Positions 35,009 through 44,711 of a stretch of 64,000 bases of DNA are shown here, piece by piece. Each line of letters starts with the position of its first letter. The first letter of the stretch is position 1. The notes under the pieces were generated by a model, which saw only the letters and a list, made by a program, of their open reading frames with translations, was not told the origin of the DNA and did not search any database. Origin of the DNA: an uncultured Lachnospiraceae bacterium (GTDB lineage Bacteria; Bacillota; Clostridia; Lachnospirales; Lachnospiraceae); assembly GCA_934343915.1 (NCBI GenBank), contig CAKRIL010000014.1, positions 1 to 64,000 of the forward strand. The letters run 5' to 3'. Position numbers and translations under genes: made by a program.

Positions 35009-36151
35009 ATGAGTTCATTGACAGTTATAATTCCAATGTATAATCAGGAAAAGTACATAAGGCAGTGCATAGAGAGTGTAATAAATCAGACATATAAGGA
35101 TATAGAAATACTTATTGTGGATGACGGATCCACAGATGGTGGGTATAATATATGTCGTGAACTTGCAGACAGAGATGATAGAATCAGAATAATCAGGCAG
35201 GAAAATAAAGGAACATTTATTGCGAGAAGAACAGGAATTGATAATTGCAAAACGAAGTATGTTACATTTGTCGACTCGGATGATTTTATTACGCCGGAAG
35301 CATATAGCTATGCGGAAAAAGCAATGAAAGATGACACTGATATGATAATGTTTCAGATGGCAAGATATTACGGAGATGACAACATCAAGGTTGAGCCGCA
35401 TTTGGTTACGCCGGGACATTATTATAAAAAGCAGATAGAAGAGATTTTTCTCCCAAAGATAATATGGGATTTTGATAGGGGAACCCCGGGAATTGAATGC
35501 AGTTTGTGCAATAGAGTTGTAAAGAGAGAACTGATTAAAGAATCATTTGATTCTGCTGTGGATATACATTTATGTTATGGTGATGATATGGCAATTGTAA
35601 GTCCGCTTTATATGAAAATTAATGATATTGTTGTGATAGACAAGTGCTTTTACCGGCATAGGCAGAGACGAACGATTGCACCATATATAGAGAGAAAAGA
35701 TTTTTTTGACGAATTATATGTATTGTACAAATACATGCTTGGAACTCTTTCGGATTATTTGCACAAGTATGGATTAAGGCAGCAGCTTGAATATTTTTAT
35801 ATGTATTCGGTTGAATTGAGAAAGCTGGAATACGGTGACTATAAGTTTGAGAGAAATTTTATTTTTCCTTTTGATAAGATAGAAAAAGGGAAAGATATTG
35901 TATTATATGGTGCTGGTAATGTAGGAAAAACGTATTATGAGCAGCTCAAAAAACTGGATTATTGCAGAAGTGTTATCTGGGTTGATAAAAATGCGGCTGC
36001 AATAGAGGATATAAGGGTTAAAACTTTAGCAGAATTAAAAAGAAACAATTTTGAATATGTAGTTATTGCTATAGAAAATAAAAATATCTGTATGAGTGTA
36101 AAAAAAGAGCTCAAGATGTTGGGCATAGAGGAACATAAAATTATTTTTTAG
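35009..36151 (+). CDS. GT2 glycosyltransferase with C-terminal Rossmann module
   Basis: A 380-residue family 2 transferase. N-terminal motifs are LTVIIPMYNQEKYIRQCIES, ILIVDDGSTDGGYNIC and KYVTFVDSDDFITPEAY (DxD). Residues about 295-380 are the shared small module, opening IVLYGAGNVGKTYYEQL and ending with VVIAIENKNICMSVKKEL. A helical linker separates the two. It lies 22 bases after another GT2 of the same type and 9 bases before the TylF-type gene. Similar to the transferase at 39775, so the two are probably paralogues. Confidence 0.86.
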   Translation: MSSLTVIIPMYNQEKYIRQCIESVINQTYKDIEILIVDDGSTDGGYNICRELADRDDRIRIIRQENKGTFIARRTGIDNCKTKYVTFVDSDDFITPEAYSYAEKAMKDDTDMIMFQMARYYGDDNIKVEPHLVTPGHYYKKQIEEIFLPKIIWDFDRGTPGIECSLCNRVVKRELIKESFDSAVDIHLCYGDDMAIVSPLYMKINDIVVIDKCFYRHRQRRTIAPYIERKDFFDELYVLYKYMLGTLSDYLHKYGLRQQLEYFYMYSVELRKLEYGDYKFERNFIFPFDKIEKGKDIVLYGAGNVGKTYYEQLKKLDYCRSVIWVDKNAAAIEDIRVKTLAELKRNNFEYVVIAIENKNICMSVKKELKMLGIEEHKIIF

Positions 36152-36160
36152 GAGGCAGAT

Positions 36161-37177
36161 ATGAAAAATATTCTTATATGGGGAACAGGTGATAGAACAG
36201 AGTATTATTTGCTGATGGATTATTTTAAGGATTGTCATATAAAAGGATATATATGTACGCATAAGGAAGCGGATGAATATAACGGCAAGCCGGTATATTC
36301 CATTGATGAACTGGTGAATGTACAGAATACAGTGGATTATATTGTGATTGCAAATGAGTTTTATCAGGAAATTATTTCAGATTGTCTGCATTTCGGTATC
36401 AATTGTGACAAGCTGGTTTTAACGGATAATATCCCGTTAGAGCCATATAGAACATATTACAAAAGGGTAGAGAAGGTATCATTGGAATTATTTAATACAC
36501 TCGAAAAAGTTCCGTTTATACTTGTAAGGTCGAATGAGTATGACTTAATTGATGCGAGTAGACTCATGAACAAAGGCAAATATCAAAGATCAATTTATAT
36601 GCAGGATTATTTTAGATATCGAACCTTTGAACTTGTTGCAAATGAACTGTTGGACAACGATATTCCCGGAGCTTGTGCTGAGTTAGGGGTTTTCAGAGGA
36701 CATTTTTCTGCTTTGATAAATGAGCATTTTAAGGATAGAAAGATATATTTATTTGATACATTTGAAGGCTTTGAGGAAAACGAGTCGAAAAGAGAGCTTG
36801 CTGAGGGAAGATGCGATGAAAATTTTGTCAAAGAACATAAAGAAACATCCGTGGAAAGAATGTTGGTAAATATAAAGTATCCTCAGAATGCTGTAGTATG
36901 TCGTGGATTTTTTCCTCAAAGTATAACAGAGGAGGCTGAAAAAGAAAAATACGTTTTCGTGTCGCTGGATGTTGACTTCGAAGAGTCAATGCTGGAGGGG
37001 CTTAAGTTCTTTTATCCAAGAATGGCAGAAGGCGGGATAATATTTGTGCACGATTATAATACGTTTTTTCTTAAGGGAATCAAGAGTGCTGTCAGCAGAT
37101 ATGAGAATGAACTGGGGTACAAATTAAGAAAAATACCTATAGCAGACAGGGCGGGCACTCTTATAATTATTAAATAG
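36161..37177 (+). CDS. TylF/MycF-type methyltransferase with N-terminal Rossmann module
   Basis: A 338-residue protein. Residues 1-100 are the shared module, starting KNILIWGTGDRTEYYL. Residues about 130-338 are a TylF (macrocin O-methyltransferase) domain with ACAELGVFRGHFSALINEHF, LFDTFEGFEENES and VSLDVDFEESMLEGL, the last two carrying family Asp residues that bind SAM and metal. The family O-methylates sugar hydroxyls on nucleotide- or polyketide-linked sugars. AGGAGG is five bases before the ATG. Confidence 0.85.
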   Translation: MKNILIWGTGDRTEYYLLMDYFKDCHIKGYICTHKEADEYNGKPVYSIDELVNVQNTVDYIVIANEFYQEIISDCLHFGINCDKLVLTDNIPLEPYRTYYKRVEKVSLELFNTLEKVPFILVRSNEYDLIDASRLMNKGKYQRSIYMQDYFRYRTFELVANELLDNDIPGACAELGVFRGHFSALINEHFKDRKIYLFDTFEGFEENESKRELAEGRCDENFVKEHKETSVERMLVNIKYPQNAVVCRGFFPQSITEEAEKEKYVFVSLDVDFEESMLEGLKFFYPRMAEGGIIFVHDYNTFFLKGIKSAVSRYENELGYKLRKIPIADRAGTLIIIK

Positions 37178-37210
37178 AATTATATGTAAATATTCAATAT
37201 GTAATGTCGG

Positions 37211-38638
37211 GTGAAAGAAGTGAAGAATCTATACTTGTACGGAAGCGGTAACAGATGTAAAACACTGCTGAATCTGTTAAAAGAGTCTGAATATAAGATA
37301 TGCGGCATAGTAGACAGCAATAGTGAAAAATGGGGACAAACTATCGAAAATATAAAAATATATGAGCCTGCCGTGTTAAGAGACGTAAAGGAAGCATATG
37401 TCTGTGTTACATTTTACAGTTCATTGGTAAATGAACCAACATGGGATTTAATTGTGAATGTGTACAATATAGACAGATGCAGGGTGTTAAGCTTCTTTGA
37501 TTTGATAATTGAAGTATACCGAGGAAAACTTAAAATGGATGGCGCACAGAGAAGCTTATCGTATCGGAAAACATTTTTTGATGGTACATGGCCTTTACTG
37601 CTGGGGGGTGTTGAGTCTTGGCTTAAGGACATTACAACGGAGTTTAAGGAGGCAGACATCAGGAATGTATGGTTGTTGACACCTTTGGATGAGAGTAATA
37701 TCAGCGACGGAATAAAGGATTATGCTGAGGATTTGTCCTTTGACAAACCGGGAAACTTTGTGATGGAGAATATTGTAAAGGGAATCAATTTTCTGAAAAC
37801 GCAACTCCCATTTACAATAGTTTTTTCGCGTATTGATGAGCTTATGATTGCAGCGTTTCTACTAAAAGAGAAATATCCGGAAGATATAAAAATTGTAATG
37901 GCTGTTCATGGGTCGTGTGATGGAATGTACACGGATATTTTATGCTTTAGGACAATGATTTCAGAGTATGTATGTGTGTGCCATGGTATTAAAGATGAAC
38001 TTATAAGAAGGGGGGTTGCATATGAGCGCATACATACCATGACGGCACCTGTCGATTATGATAGGAATTTGAAAAGGACATACACGCTCAATAACCGTGA
38101 ACCACTTAGAATTGGCTATGCGGGAAGGCTTGAGGTGTTTGAAAAGCGACTTGATATACTACTGAAAGTTATTTCAGAATTGGAGAAAACGGATGTAAAT
38201 TATGTGCTTGACATTGCAGGAAACGGACGGTACCAAGATGAAATACGCAGATATACGGTGGAAAAAGAGCTTGATAATAAGGTTAGGCTTATTGGATGCA
38301 TAGAGCGTTCTAAGATAAATGAGTTCTGGAGAAAACAAGATATAGCTGTTAATGTGTCTGATAATGAAGGCAGACCAATTTCCAATATCGAGGCTATGTT
38401 AAATGGAACGGTGCCTATTGTTACAAATACAGTGGGCTCTATGGAAGACGTAAAAGACGGACAAAACGGCTATATTGTACCATTATGTGATTACAAGAGC
38501 ATGGCAGAAAAAATCAAGTATATTGATTCTAATAGAAAAGTTTTGTCAAAGCTTGGTCGGCAGGCGTATGAAGATATGCGGCAAAAAATCAATATGGAAG
38601 AGTACATTGAAATGTGGAAAAAGTTGATTTTGGAATAA
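37211..38638 (+). CDS. GT4 glycosyltransferase with N-terminal Rossmann module
   Basis: A 475-residue protein. The first 95 residues are the shared module (NLYLYGSGNRCKTLLNLL, then IVDSNSEKWGQTIENIKIYE). The rest is GT-B family 4, with PLRIGYAGRLEVFEKRLDIL for the donor-side strand and NVSDNEGRPISNIEAMLNGT for the EX7E-type nucleotide-sugar motif. The start is GTG; either 37211 or 37220 is possible, as neither has a strong ribosome site. It belongs to the same co-directional run, 33 bases after the methyltransferase. Confidence 0.83.
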   Translation: MKEVKNLYLYGSGNRCKTLLNLLKESEYKICGIVDSNSEKWGQTIENIKIYEPAVLRDVKEAYVCVTFYSSLVNEPTWDLIVNVYNIDRCRVLSFFDLIIEVYRGKLKMDGAQRSLSYRKTFFDGTWPLLLGGVESWLKDITTEFKEADIRNVWLLTPLDESNISDGIKDYAEDLSFDKPGNFVMENIVKGINFLKTQLPFTIVFSRIDELMIAAFLLKEKYPEDIKIVMAVHGSCDGMYTDILCFRTMISEYVCVCHGIKDELIRRGVAYERIHTMTAPVDYDRNLKRTYTLNNREPLRIGYAGRLEVFEKRLDILLKVISELEKTDVNYVLDIAGNGRYQDEIRRYTVEKELDNKVRLIGCIERSKINEFWRKQDIAVNVSDNEGRPISNIEAMLNGTVPIVTNTVGSMEDVKDGQNGYIVPLCDYKSMAEKIKYIDSNRKVLSKLGRQAYEDMRQKINMEEYIEMWKKLILE

Positions 38639-38659
38639 AATGAAGAGTGGGAGATGGGC

Positions 38660-39781
38660 ATGCTAAGGCTATATGGATTTACTCTCAATAAATTAGCTGA
38701 CTTTATAAAAGAACAGAATTTATCCATAATTGTGTATGGTGCAGGAATGATAGGGAAAATAATTATTCCTGACTATTTAAAGAGAAATGGATTGCAGAAA
38801 TATGTGCGGTTTTATATCGATGCTGATGTGCATAAGCAGGGAAAGTATATTCAAATTGGCAGCACATGGTACCCGATATATTCATTGGAGCACTTAGAAG
38901 AGGTTAAGACTGATTCTATTATAATTATAACTAATAGTAATTTTCTTCCCGTTCTCAATTATTTAGATTCGTTGGGGAATCTTGATGGCACTAAGGCAGT
39001 GATTTTTCCAGTATTGCAGACGCTTGAAGCTGATTCAAGAATCGAAAAGTATCAAATATGTGAAAAATCGTCAGAATTAATTCCCAAAGTTATAAATTAT
39101 TGTTGGTTTTCGGGGAGGGAAATGCCGGAATATCTTCAGAAATGTATTGATAGTTGGAAAAGGTATTGCCCGGATTATGAAATAAGACGCTGGGATGAGA
39201 GCAACTATGATATAACTAAGAACCAATATATGCAGGAGGCATATAGCGAAGAAAAATGGGGGTTTGTGCCGGACTTTGCCAGATTGGATATACTCTATAA
39301 TTATGGCGGGTTTTATATTGATACGGATGTTGAGTTGATAAGACCGCTTGATGAATTGAGAGAAGAGTTGGCATTTTGCGGCGTGGAAAAGTGGGGAAAT
39401 ATTAATATGGGAGGGTGCAGCGGGGCTGTTGCACACCATCCTATGATAAAAAAATTATTGAATTACAGAAAAAATATTCATTTTAAATACAGTGATGGAA
39501 GCTTAAATCCGGATACATGCGGAATATATGAAACAGCACCTTTTTTAGAGGAGGGGATGAGAGCTGATAATACGGTTCAGAGAATAAATGGAATGACTAT
39601 TTTCTCATCCGATTTCTTTCATCCTTATGATTATATGAGTGGACAGACAATTATTACTGAGAACACGGTATCCATACATCATTTTAACGGTGATTGGCTG
39701 AGCGACGAGGCACGAAAAAACAGGATTAAGACTGGTGAAATGTATAGCAATATTGTAAAAAGGATGGATAATAATTGGTGA
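38660..39781 (+). CDS. GT32-type glycosyltransferase with N-terminal Rossmann module
   Basis: A 373-residue protein. Residues about 20-120 are the shared module (LSIIVYGAGMIGKIIIPDYL). Residues about 135-373 match the sugar-binding DXD glycosyltransferase group (GT32, capsular and mannosyltransferase OCH1-like), with VINYCWFSGREMPEYLQKCI, DFARLDILYNYGGFYIDTD and the DxD in YIDTDVEL. ATG at 38660 has GGGAG six bases upstream; an ATG two codons earlier overlaps it. Its end overlaps the next gene by seven bases. Confidence 0.85.
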   Translation: MLRLYGFTLNKLADFIKEQNLSIIVYGAGMIGKIIIPDYLKRNGLQKYVRFYIDADVHKQGKYIQIGSTWYPIYSLEHLEEVKTDSIIIITNSNFLPVLNYLDSLGNLDGTKAVIFPVLQTLEADSRIEKYQICEKSSELIPKVINYCWFSGREMPEYLQKCIDSWKRYCPDYEIRRWDESNYDITKNQYMQEAYSEEKWGFVPDFARLDILYNYGGFYIDTDVELIRPLDELREELAFCGVEKWGNINMGGCSGAVAHHPMIKKLLNYRKNIHFKYSDGSLNPDTCGIYETAPFLEEGMRADNTVQRINGMTIFSSDFFHPYDYMSGQTIITENTVSIHHFNGDWLSDEARKNRIKTGEMYSNIVKRMDNNW

Positions 39782-40953
39782 ATGGTTATAAAATTTCAGT
39801 TATTGTAACTGTATACAATACAGAACAATATCTTGATAAGTGTATTGGCAGTATTATTGGTCAAAGTTATGATAATATTGAAATTATACTTGTAAACGAC
39901 GGTTCGGTGGATAACAGTCTTGAAGTATGTAGAAAATATGAGAGGCTTGATGAAAGAATTATCATAATAAATTCAAAAAATGAGGGAGCAGTGGCAGCCA
40001 GAAAAAAAGGGATACTTAGAGCAACGGGTGATTATATAGCTTTTGTTGATTCAGACGATTGGATAGATAGCAATATGTTTGAAAATATTACAGGGAAATC
40101 AAAAGGCGAAGATATAATATCTTTTGGTTTAATAGAAGAATATGGACACAAAAGAGTTATTAAACGTGATAATTTAAGAGCCGGATGTTATCTAAAGGAC
40201 GAGTTAAAAGAAAAAATATTACCCAATATGCTATGCAGTGGAAAGTTTTATAAATTTGGAATACAGCCTAATCTTGTATGCAAGCTGATAAAAAGAAAAC
40301 TCCTTATTCAATCTGTCAATGGAATATCCGATATTGTTACAATGGGTGATGACGGTGACTTTGTGTATCATGCATTGTCAATGGCAGATTCGTTAAGAAT
40401 CATTGACACAATGCCTTATCATTATGTCCAGAGAAGCGGTTCTTTGGTGAGAACAAGGACATCAATGGAGGCATTAAGTGCACTATATCGTGATTTGAAT
40501 AATATAAGATTATCTGATGATTATATCATGGAGGTATGGAAGAAGCAGATCAATACATACTTTATCTTCCTGCTTTTGTTAAAGAACACACAGATGGCAA
40601 TAAATAAAATAAGTCTATTTAAAGAAAAACTGTATGGCAGACGTGTAATAATATACGGAGCCGGAAATTATGGAATGGGTATGATGGCTGCTTTGTCAGT
40701 AATGCCTATGATTGATATTATAGGTATAGCAGACAGGGATTGGAAAGAAATATCACAGACAAATCCCAATGTCAAAAACATTGATGAATTGCTTGATGAA
40801 GAATTTGACATGATATATATAGCTGTACTTGATGAAGATATATGTAAAAGTGTAGAGGATATGCTGCTGAAAAAGCAAGTAATAGCGGATAAAATCTTTT
40901 ATTTAAGATATCAGGATATTTCAGAGTGCAGTATACAGGATTTGATGACATAG
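39775..40953 (+). CDS. GT2 glycosyltransferase with C-terminal Rossmann module
   Basis: A 392-residue family 2 transferase with KISVIVTVYNTEQYLDKCIG, ILVNDGSVDNSLEVCRKYER and GDYIAFVDSDDWIDSNMF. Residues about 288-375 form the shared module (RRVIIYGAGNYGMGMMAAL). The start is TTG at 39775 or GTG at 39778, inside the end of the GT32 gene, so translation is coupled. It resembles the protein at 35009 in both domains. Two LicD fusions follow. Confidence 0.85.
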   Translation: MVNGYKISVIVTVYNTEQYLDKCIGSIIGQSYDNIEIILVNDGSVDNSLEVCRKYERLDERIIIINSKNEGAVAARKKGILRATGDYIAFVDSDDWIDSNMFENITGKSKGEDIISFGLIEEYGHKRVIKRDNLRAGCYLKDELKEKILPNMLCSGKFYKFGIQPNLVCKLIKRKLLIQSVNGISDIVTMGDDGDFVYHALSMADSLRIIDTMPYHYVQRSGSLVRTRTSMEALSALYRDLNNIRLSDDYIMEVWKKQINTYFIFLLLLKNTQMAINKISLFKEKLYGRRVIIYGAGNYGMGMMAALSVMPMIDIIGIADRDWKEISQTNPNVKNIDELLDEEFDMIYIAVLDEDICKSVEDMLLKKQVIADKIFYLRYQDISECSIQDLMT

Positions 40954-40968
40954 TTTTATGGAGGCGGA

Positions 40969-42378
40969 ATGAAAAGAATAATACTATTTGGTACGGGAAG
41001 ATATGGACTGGAAGCACTTGATTTTTTTGGAAAAGAGAATGTAATGTTTTTTGCTGATAACAATAGAAATATACAGGGAAAAACGGTAAATGGGATTGGT
41101 GTTATATCACCAAATAGTATATATCAATATTCAGATGATGCAATAATAGTGCTTGCGGCGAGGGAAGAGATTGCCGTACAGATGAAGTACCAGTTGTTTG
41201 AGATGGGAATAGAACAATGCATTCCATATTATTTTATAAAAAGATATATAAGCAGGTATGAAAAGAATTTACAGCAGTTTTTGGCTGAATGCAGCACGGA
41301 TGCAGGGATGTATAGATATATGTATTTGTGTGAAGTCGAACAGAGATTGCGATATGAAGAAAAAAATGAATTTTTTATGAGAAATACAGATATCTGCAAC
41401 GCAAAAGAAGCTGTTGGGTCACTCAGAAAACTTCAACTTGATTATGCAAATGCAGCATCGGAAGTTGACGATATGGTAAAAAAAGCAGGAGCTAAGTTGA
41501 TGTTGGGAGGGGGTACCTTGATTGGAGCAGTGCGGCATGGCGGATTTATTCCATGGGATGACGACATAGATTTTCTTATGATGAGAGATGATTATAATAA
41601 ATTTATGGAGTATTATAATGATAAAAATATGTTGTATATATCAGATGCAAATCCTAACAATGAAGCACAGATATACGATGAAATGGCTGTAAGGATGGAG
41701 CATAGTTCAGAAAATATAGAGTTCTGCTTTAACGGAGTATTTATTACGGCATATAAGAAAGTTCATGGGGGCAATCCGATAATTTTAGACATATTTCCAT
41801 TGGATTATTACAAAGAAGATACAGAATATGCACAGTTGGCAGAATATGAGTGCACAGTTGAGACAGAAATAAAAGAAAAAGTAACTGTAAGGGAAAGATT
41901 TGAATATTATAGTGAACTGCAAAGAAAAAATCCCTATATATCTAAAACAAAAAGTTCTAAAATCGGATACGGAACAGAACTGGTATTTGATGTAAAAAAG
42001 GGAAAGAATTTTTTTGCATTTGCAAATGTGTTCCCACTTAGAGAAAAAAAATTTGAAAATTATACTTTTTATGCGCCTAATAAGGCTGAAGATTTTTTAT
42101 ATACGGAATACGGAGATATATATGCATGGCCTTCGGATGCAGGGGAGTCTTCACATGGAAGAAATGTTAAATATATTCCATATATGGAAAAGGGTAATTG
42201 CATTTATATAGATAATTATAGCGATTTGTCAAAAATTACGTCTGAGCATAGAAACCACGGAGAAAACGATAATAGAGTGTATGTGGTGAGAAAATATATG
42301 TTTGCAGATACTTATGAATATTTTAAAGTAGTATCGGAAATTGAAAAAGCCGGTATTGCCTATTATGTATATGCGTGA
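40969..42378 (+). CDS. licD: LicD-family phosphotransferase with N-terminal Rossmann module, copy 1
   Basis: A 469-residue protein. Residues 1-95 are the shared module (KRIILFGTGRYGLEALDFFG; FADNNRNIQGKTVNGIGVI). A LicD domain follows with LGGGTLIGAVRHGGFIPWDD at about residue 178 and DIDFLMMRDDYNKF, then a C-terminal TEYGDIYAWPSDAGESSHGR. LicD proteins move phosphocholine, or in the related fukutin group ribitol-phosphate, from a CDP donor to a glycan. Enzymes for both kinds of donor are encoded just downstream. GGAGG is four bases before the ATG. It is closely paralogous to the next gene. Confidence 0.85.
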   Translation: MKRIILFGTGRYGLEALDFFGKENVMFFADNNRNIQGKTVNGIGVISPNSIYQYSDDAIIVLAAREEIAVQMKYQLFEMGIEQCIPYYFIKRYISRYEKNLQQFLAECSTDAGMYRYMYLCEVEQRLRYEEKNEFFMRNTDICNAKEAVGSLRKLQLDYANAASEVDDMVKKAGAKLMLGGGTLIGAVRHGGFIPWDDDIDFLMMRDDYNKFMEYYNDKNMLYISDANPNNEAQIYDEMAVRMEHSSENIEFCFNGVFITAYKKVHGGNPIILDIFPLDYYKEDTEYAQLAEYECTVETEIKEKVTVRERFEYYSELQRKNPYISKTKSSKIGYGTELVFDVKKGKNFFAFANVFPLREKKFENYTFYAPNKAEDFLYTEYGDIYAWPSDAGESSHGRNVKYIPYMEKGNCIYIDNYSDLSKITSEHRNHGENDNRVYVVRKYMFADTYEYFKVVSEIEKAGIAYYVYA

Positions 42379-42409
42379 TTGTGGGGCATAAAGTACAGGA
42401 GGAAAAGTA

Positions 42410-43816
42410 ATGCGAAAACTTATTCTGTTTGGAACGGGTGGATATGGTAAAGAAGCATTTGATTTTTTTGGCAAAGAAAATATTTTGTTTTATGCCGATA
42501 ATAATTCAAATATACAGGGTCAAAGGATTAATGGAGCAGAGGTTATAGCCCCTTGCAATATCGTCAGATATATAGATGATGCAGTTATAATTCTTGCTGC
42601 AGCGAATGAACTGGCTTTACAGATGGAGTATCAGCTTAGAGGATATGGAATTGACAAGTTTTTATATTATACTTATGTAAAAGATTACATAAACACAAAC
42701 AATCTTGACATACAGAAATTTGTCAATTGGTGCAGCGATGATGCATACATCTACAGGATTATGTATATGTATTCACAAGAATGCCTGAAAGCAAGTCAGG
42801 AGAGGGTAGAATTTTTTATGAGCCATGCCGACATAAGAAGCCTTAAGCCCGCTGTGGGAACGCTCAGACATATTCAGACCGATTGTCTTGCAGCAGGGAT
42901 AAAACTCGATAGGATGGCAAATGAGCTGGGGGTAAGCTTAATTCTCGGAGGAGGCAATTTAATAGGCGCGGTCAGACATGACGGTTTCATACCTTGGGAC
43001 GACGATATGGATTTTCTCATGTTGAGAGAGGATTATTGTCGGTTTATCGATTATTATATGAAAAAAGGGATGGTATATATATCCGACGAGACATTAGGGC
43101 AGGTCAATTTGAGTAATATGTACATCGAATGGATGGAAAAGCTCGGAGCAGAAAATCAAGAAATTGGATTTTGTCTTAACGGATTATTTTTAACGGCGGC
43201 ATTCAGGGTAGAATCGGGTGAGTGGACCGCTGTTGATATATTTCCTATGGATTATTATAAGGATGAACTTAGTTATGGAGATGTAATATCATATGTAAAA
43301 AAATGTCAGCCCATTGTCGCGGGATTTAAAACAGTAAGAGAAATGGTTATGTATACATACAATCTATGGAGGAATAATCCTTGCACATCAGTGGAACCGA
43401 CATCGAAGGTGGGATACGGAATTGAATTGTTTTCAAGTCTTCAGGTGTGCGTAGATTTCTTTTTAAGTAAGGATATTATGCCGCTTTGCAGAAAAAAGTA
43501 CGAAGACTATAGTTTTTTAATGCCGAGAGACAGTGAAAGCTTTTTAAAAGTAGAGTACGGAGATATATATCGATGGCCATATGATGCAGGATGTGCTAAG
43601 CACGGAAAAGGAAAACATTATATTGTATATAATGATGAATACAAGAATGCAATATTCATAGATAATTATGCTGATATTCAGAATAAAATACATATAATCT
43701 CAAATGAAAATAAAGCATGTATTGTGGAAAAATATAAAATATCGGATATTAACGAATATTTTGATATAGTTACAAAGTTGAATGAGGAGGGAATTGCGTA
43801 TTATGTGTACGCATAA
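42410..43816 (+). CDS. licD: LicD-family phosphotransferase with N-terminal Rossmann module, copy 2
   Basis: A 468-residue paralogue of the previous gene with the same two-domain layout: LILFGTGGYGKEAFDFFG and FYADNNSNIQGQRINGAEVI at the N-terminus, LGGGNLIGAVRHDGFIPWDD at about residue 178, DMDFLMLREDYCRF after it, and VEYGDIYRWPYDAGCAKHGK near the end. Both proteins end in the same GIAYYVYA. The pair looks like a tandem duplication that has diverged, parallel to licD1/licD2 of pneumococcus, which add phosphocholine at two positions. Its last 14 bases overlap licA. Confidence 0.85.
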   Translation: MRKLILFGTGGYGKEAFDFFGKENILFYADNNSNIQGQRINGAEVIAPCNIVRYIDDAVIILAAANELALQMEYQLRGYGIDKFLYYTYVKDYINTNNLDIQKFVNWCSDDAYIYRIMYMYSQECLKASQERVEFFMSHADIRSLKPAVGTLRHIQTDCLAAGIKLDRMANELGVSLILGGGNLIGAVRHDGFIPWDDDMDFLMLREDYCRFIDYYMKKGMVYISDETLGQVNLSNMYIEWMEKLGAENQEIGFCLNGLFLTAAFRVESGEWTAVDIFPMDYYKDELSYGDVISYVKKCQPIVAGFKTVREMVMYTYNLWRNNPCTSVEPTSKVGYGIELFSSLQVCVDFFLSKDIMPLCRKKYEDYSFLMPRDSESFLKVEYGDIYRWPYDAGCAKHGKGKHYIVYNDEYKNAIFIDNYADIQNKIHIISNENKACIVEKYKISDINEYFDIVTKLNEEGIAYYVYA

Positions 43817-44711
43817 TGATAAATATAACATTTCTAATGTGAGAAAATTTATATCAAATATTCTGGCAGTGCCTACAGATGATATTTTGGATATAAGAAT
43901 TTTAAAAAAAGGAATGACAAATCGCTCCTTTCTTTTTTCTTATCAGAATAGTGACTACATTCTGCGTATCCCGGGAGAGGGAACGGACAGGCTTATCAAT
44001 AGGAAGGCAGAAACAGAGGTTTACAATGTTATCGGCGAAAGGGAATTATGTGATAATGTAATATATATTAATCCGGAAAATGGGTATAAGATTACTGAAT
44101 TTTTTTACAATGCTCGAACCTGTAATTCAGATGATGTGAATGATTTAAGAAAATGTATGGAAACTCTAAAAAAGCTGCATGATATGCATTTTGTTGTTGA
44201 AAACAGATTTGACTTGTTTGAACAGCTCGATTTTTATGAAAGCCTATGGGGAGATAAAAAATCAGTTTACTGTGATTATACAGAGACAAAAAGAAATGTT
44301 TATAAATTAAAAAAATACATAGATGGAATGGAAAAGGATTATTGTCTTACACATATAGATGCAGTTCCCGATAATTTTCTGTTTCTACCGAATGGTGATA
44401 TCAGATTAATAGATTGGGAGTATGCAGGAATGCAGGATCCGCATGTAGATATTGCGATGTTCTGTATATATTCTTTGTATGACAGAGAACGGGTTGACAG
44501 ATTGATTGATATATATTTTGAAAATAATTGCTCCTTTGATAACAGAATAAAAATATATTGTTATATTTCGGTATGCGGATTACTATGGAGCAACTGGTGT
44601 GAGTATAAAAGCCAATTGGGCGTTGAATTCGGTGAGTACTCATTGTGGCAATATCGGTATGCAGAAGAATATTACAATATAGTTGTAGAGGAGTTGGGAG
44701 GCAGTTTGTGA
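43803..44711 (+). CDS. licA: LicA-type choline kinase
   Basis: A choline/ethanolamine kinase of the APH fold that makes phosphocholine from choline and ATP. The 302-residue protein has the nucleotide-loop region KKGMTNRSFLFSYQNSDYIL, the catalytic THIDAVPDNFLF (HxDxxxxN form) and the metal site IRLIDWEYAGMQDPHVDIAM. ATG at 43803 is chosen because GAGGAGG lies 12 bases upstream, inside the licD end; it gives the expected family N-terminus. licC starts within its stop codon. With licC and the transporter it forms a lic1-like unit. Confidence 0.87.
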   Translation: MCTHNDKYNISNVRKFISNILAVPTDDILDIRILKKGMTNRSFLFSYQNSDYILRIPGEGTDRLINRKAETEVYNVIGERELCDNVIYINPENGYKITEFFYNARTCNSDDVNDLRKCMETLKKLHDMHFVVENRFDLFEQLDFYESLWGDKKSVYCDYTETKRNVYKLKKYIDGMEKDYCLTHIDAVPDNFLFLPNGDIRLIDWEYAGMQDPHVDIAMFCIYSLYDRERVDRLIDIYFENNCSFDNRIKIYCYISVCGLLWSNWCEYKSQLGVEFGEYSLWQYRYAEEYYNIVVEELGGSL

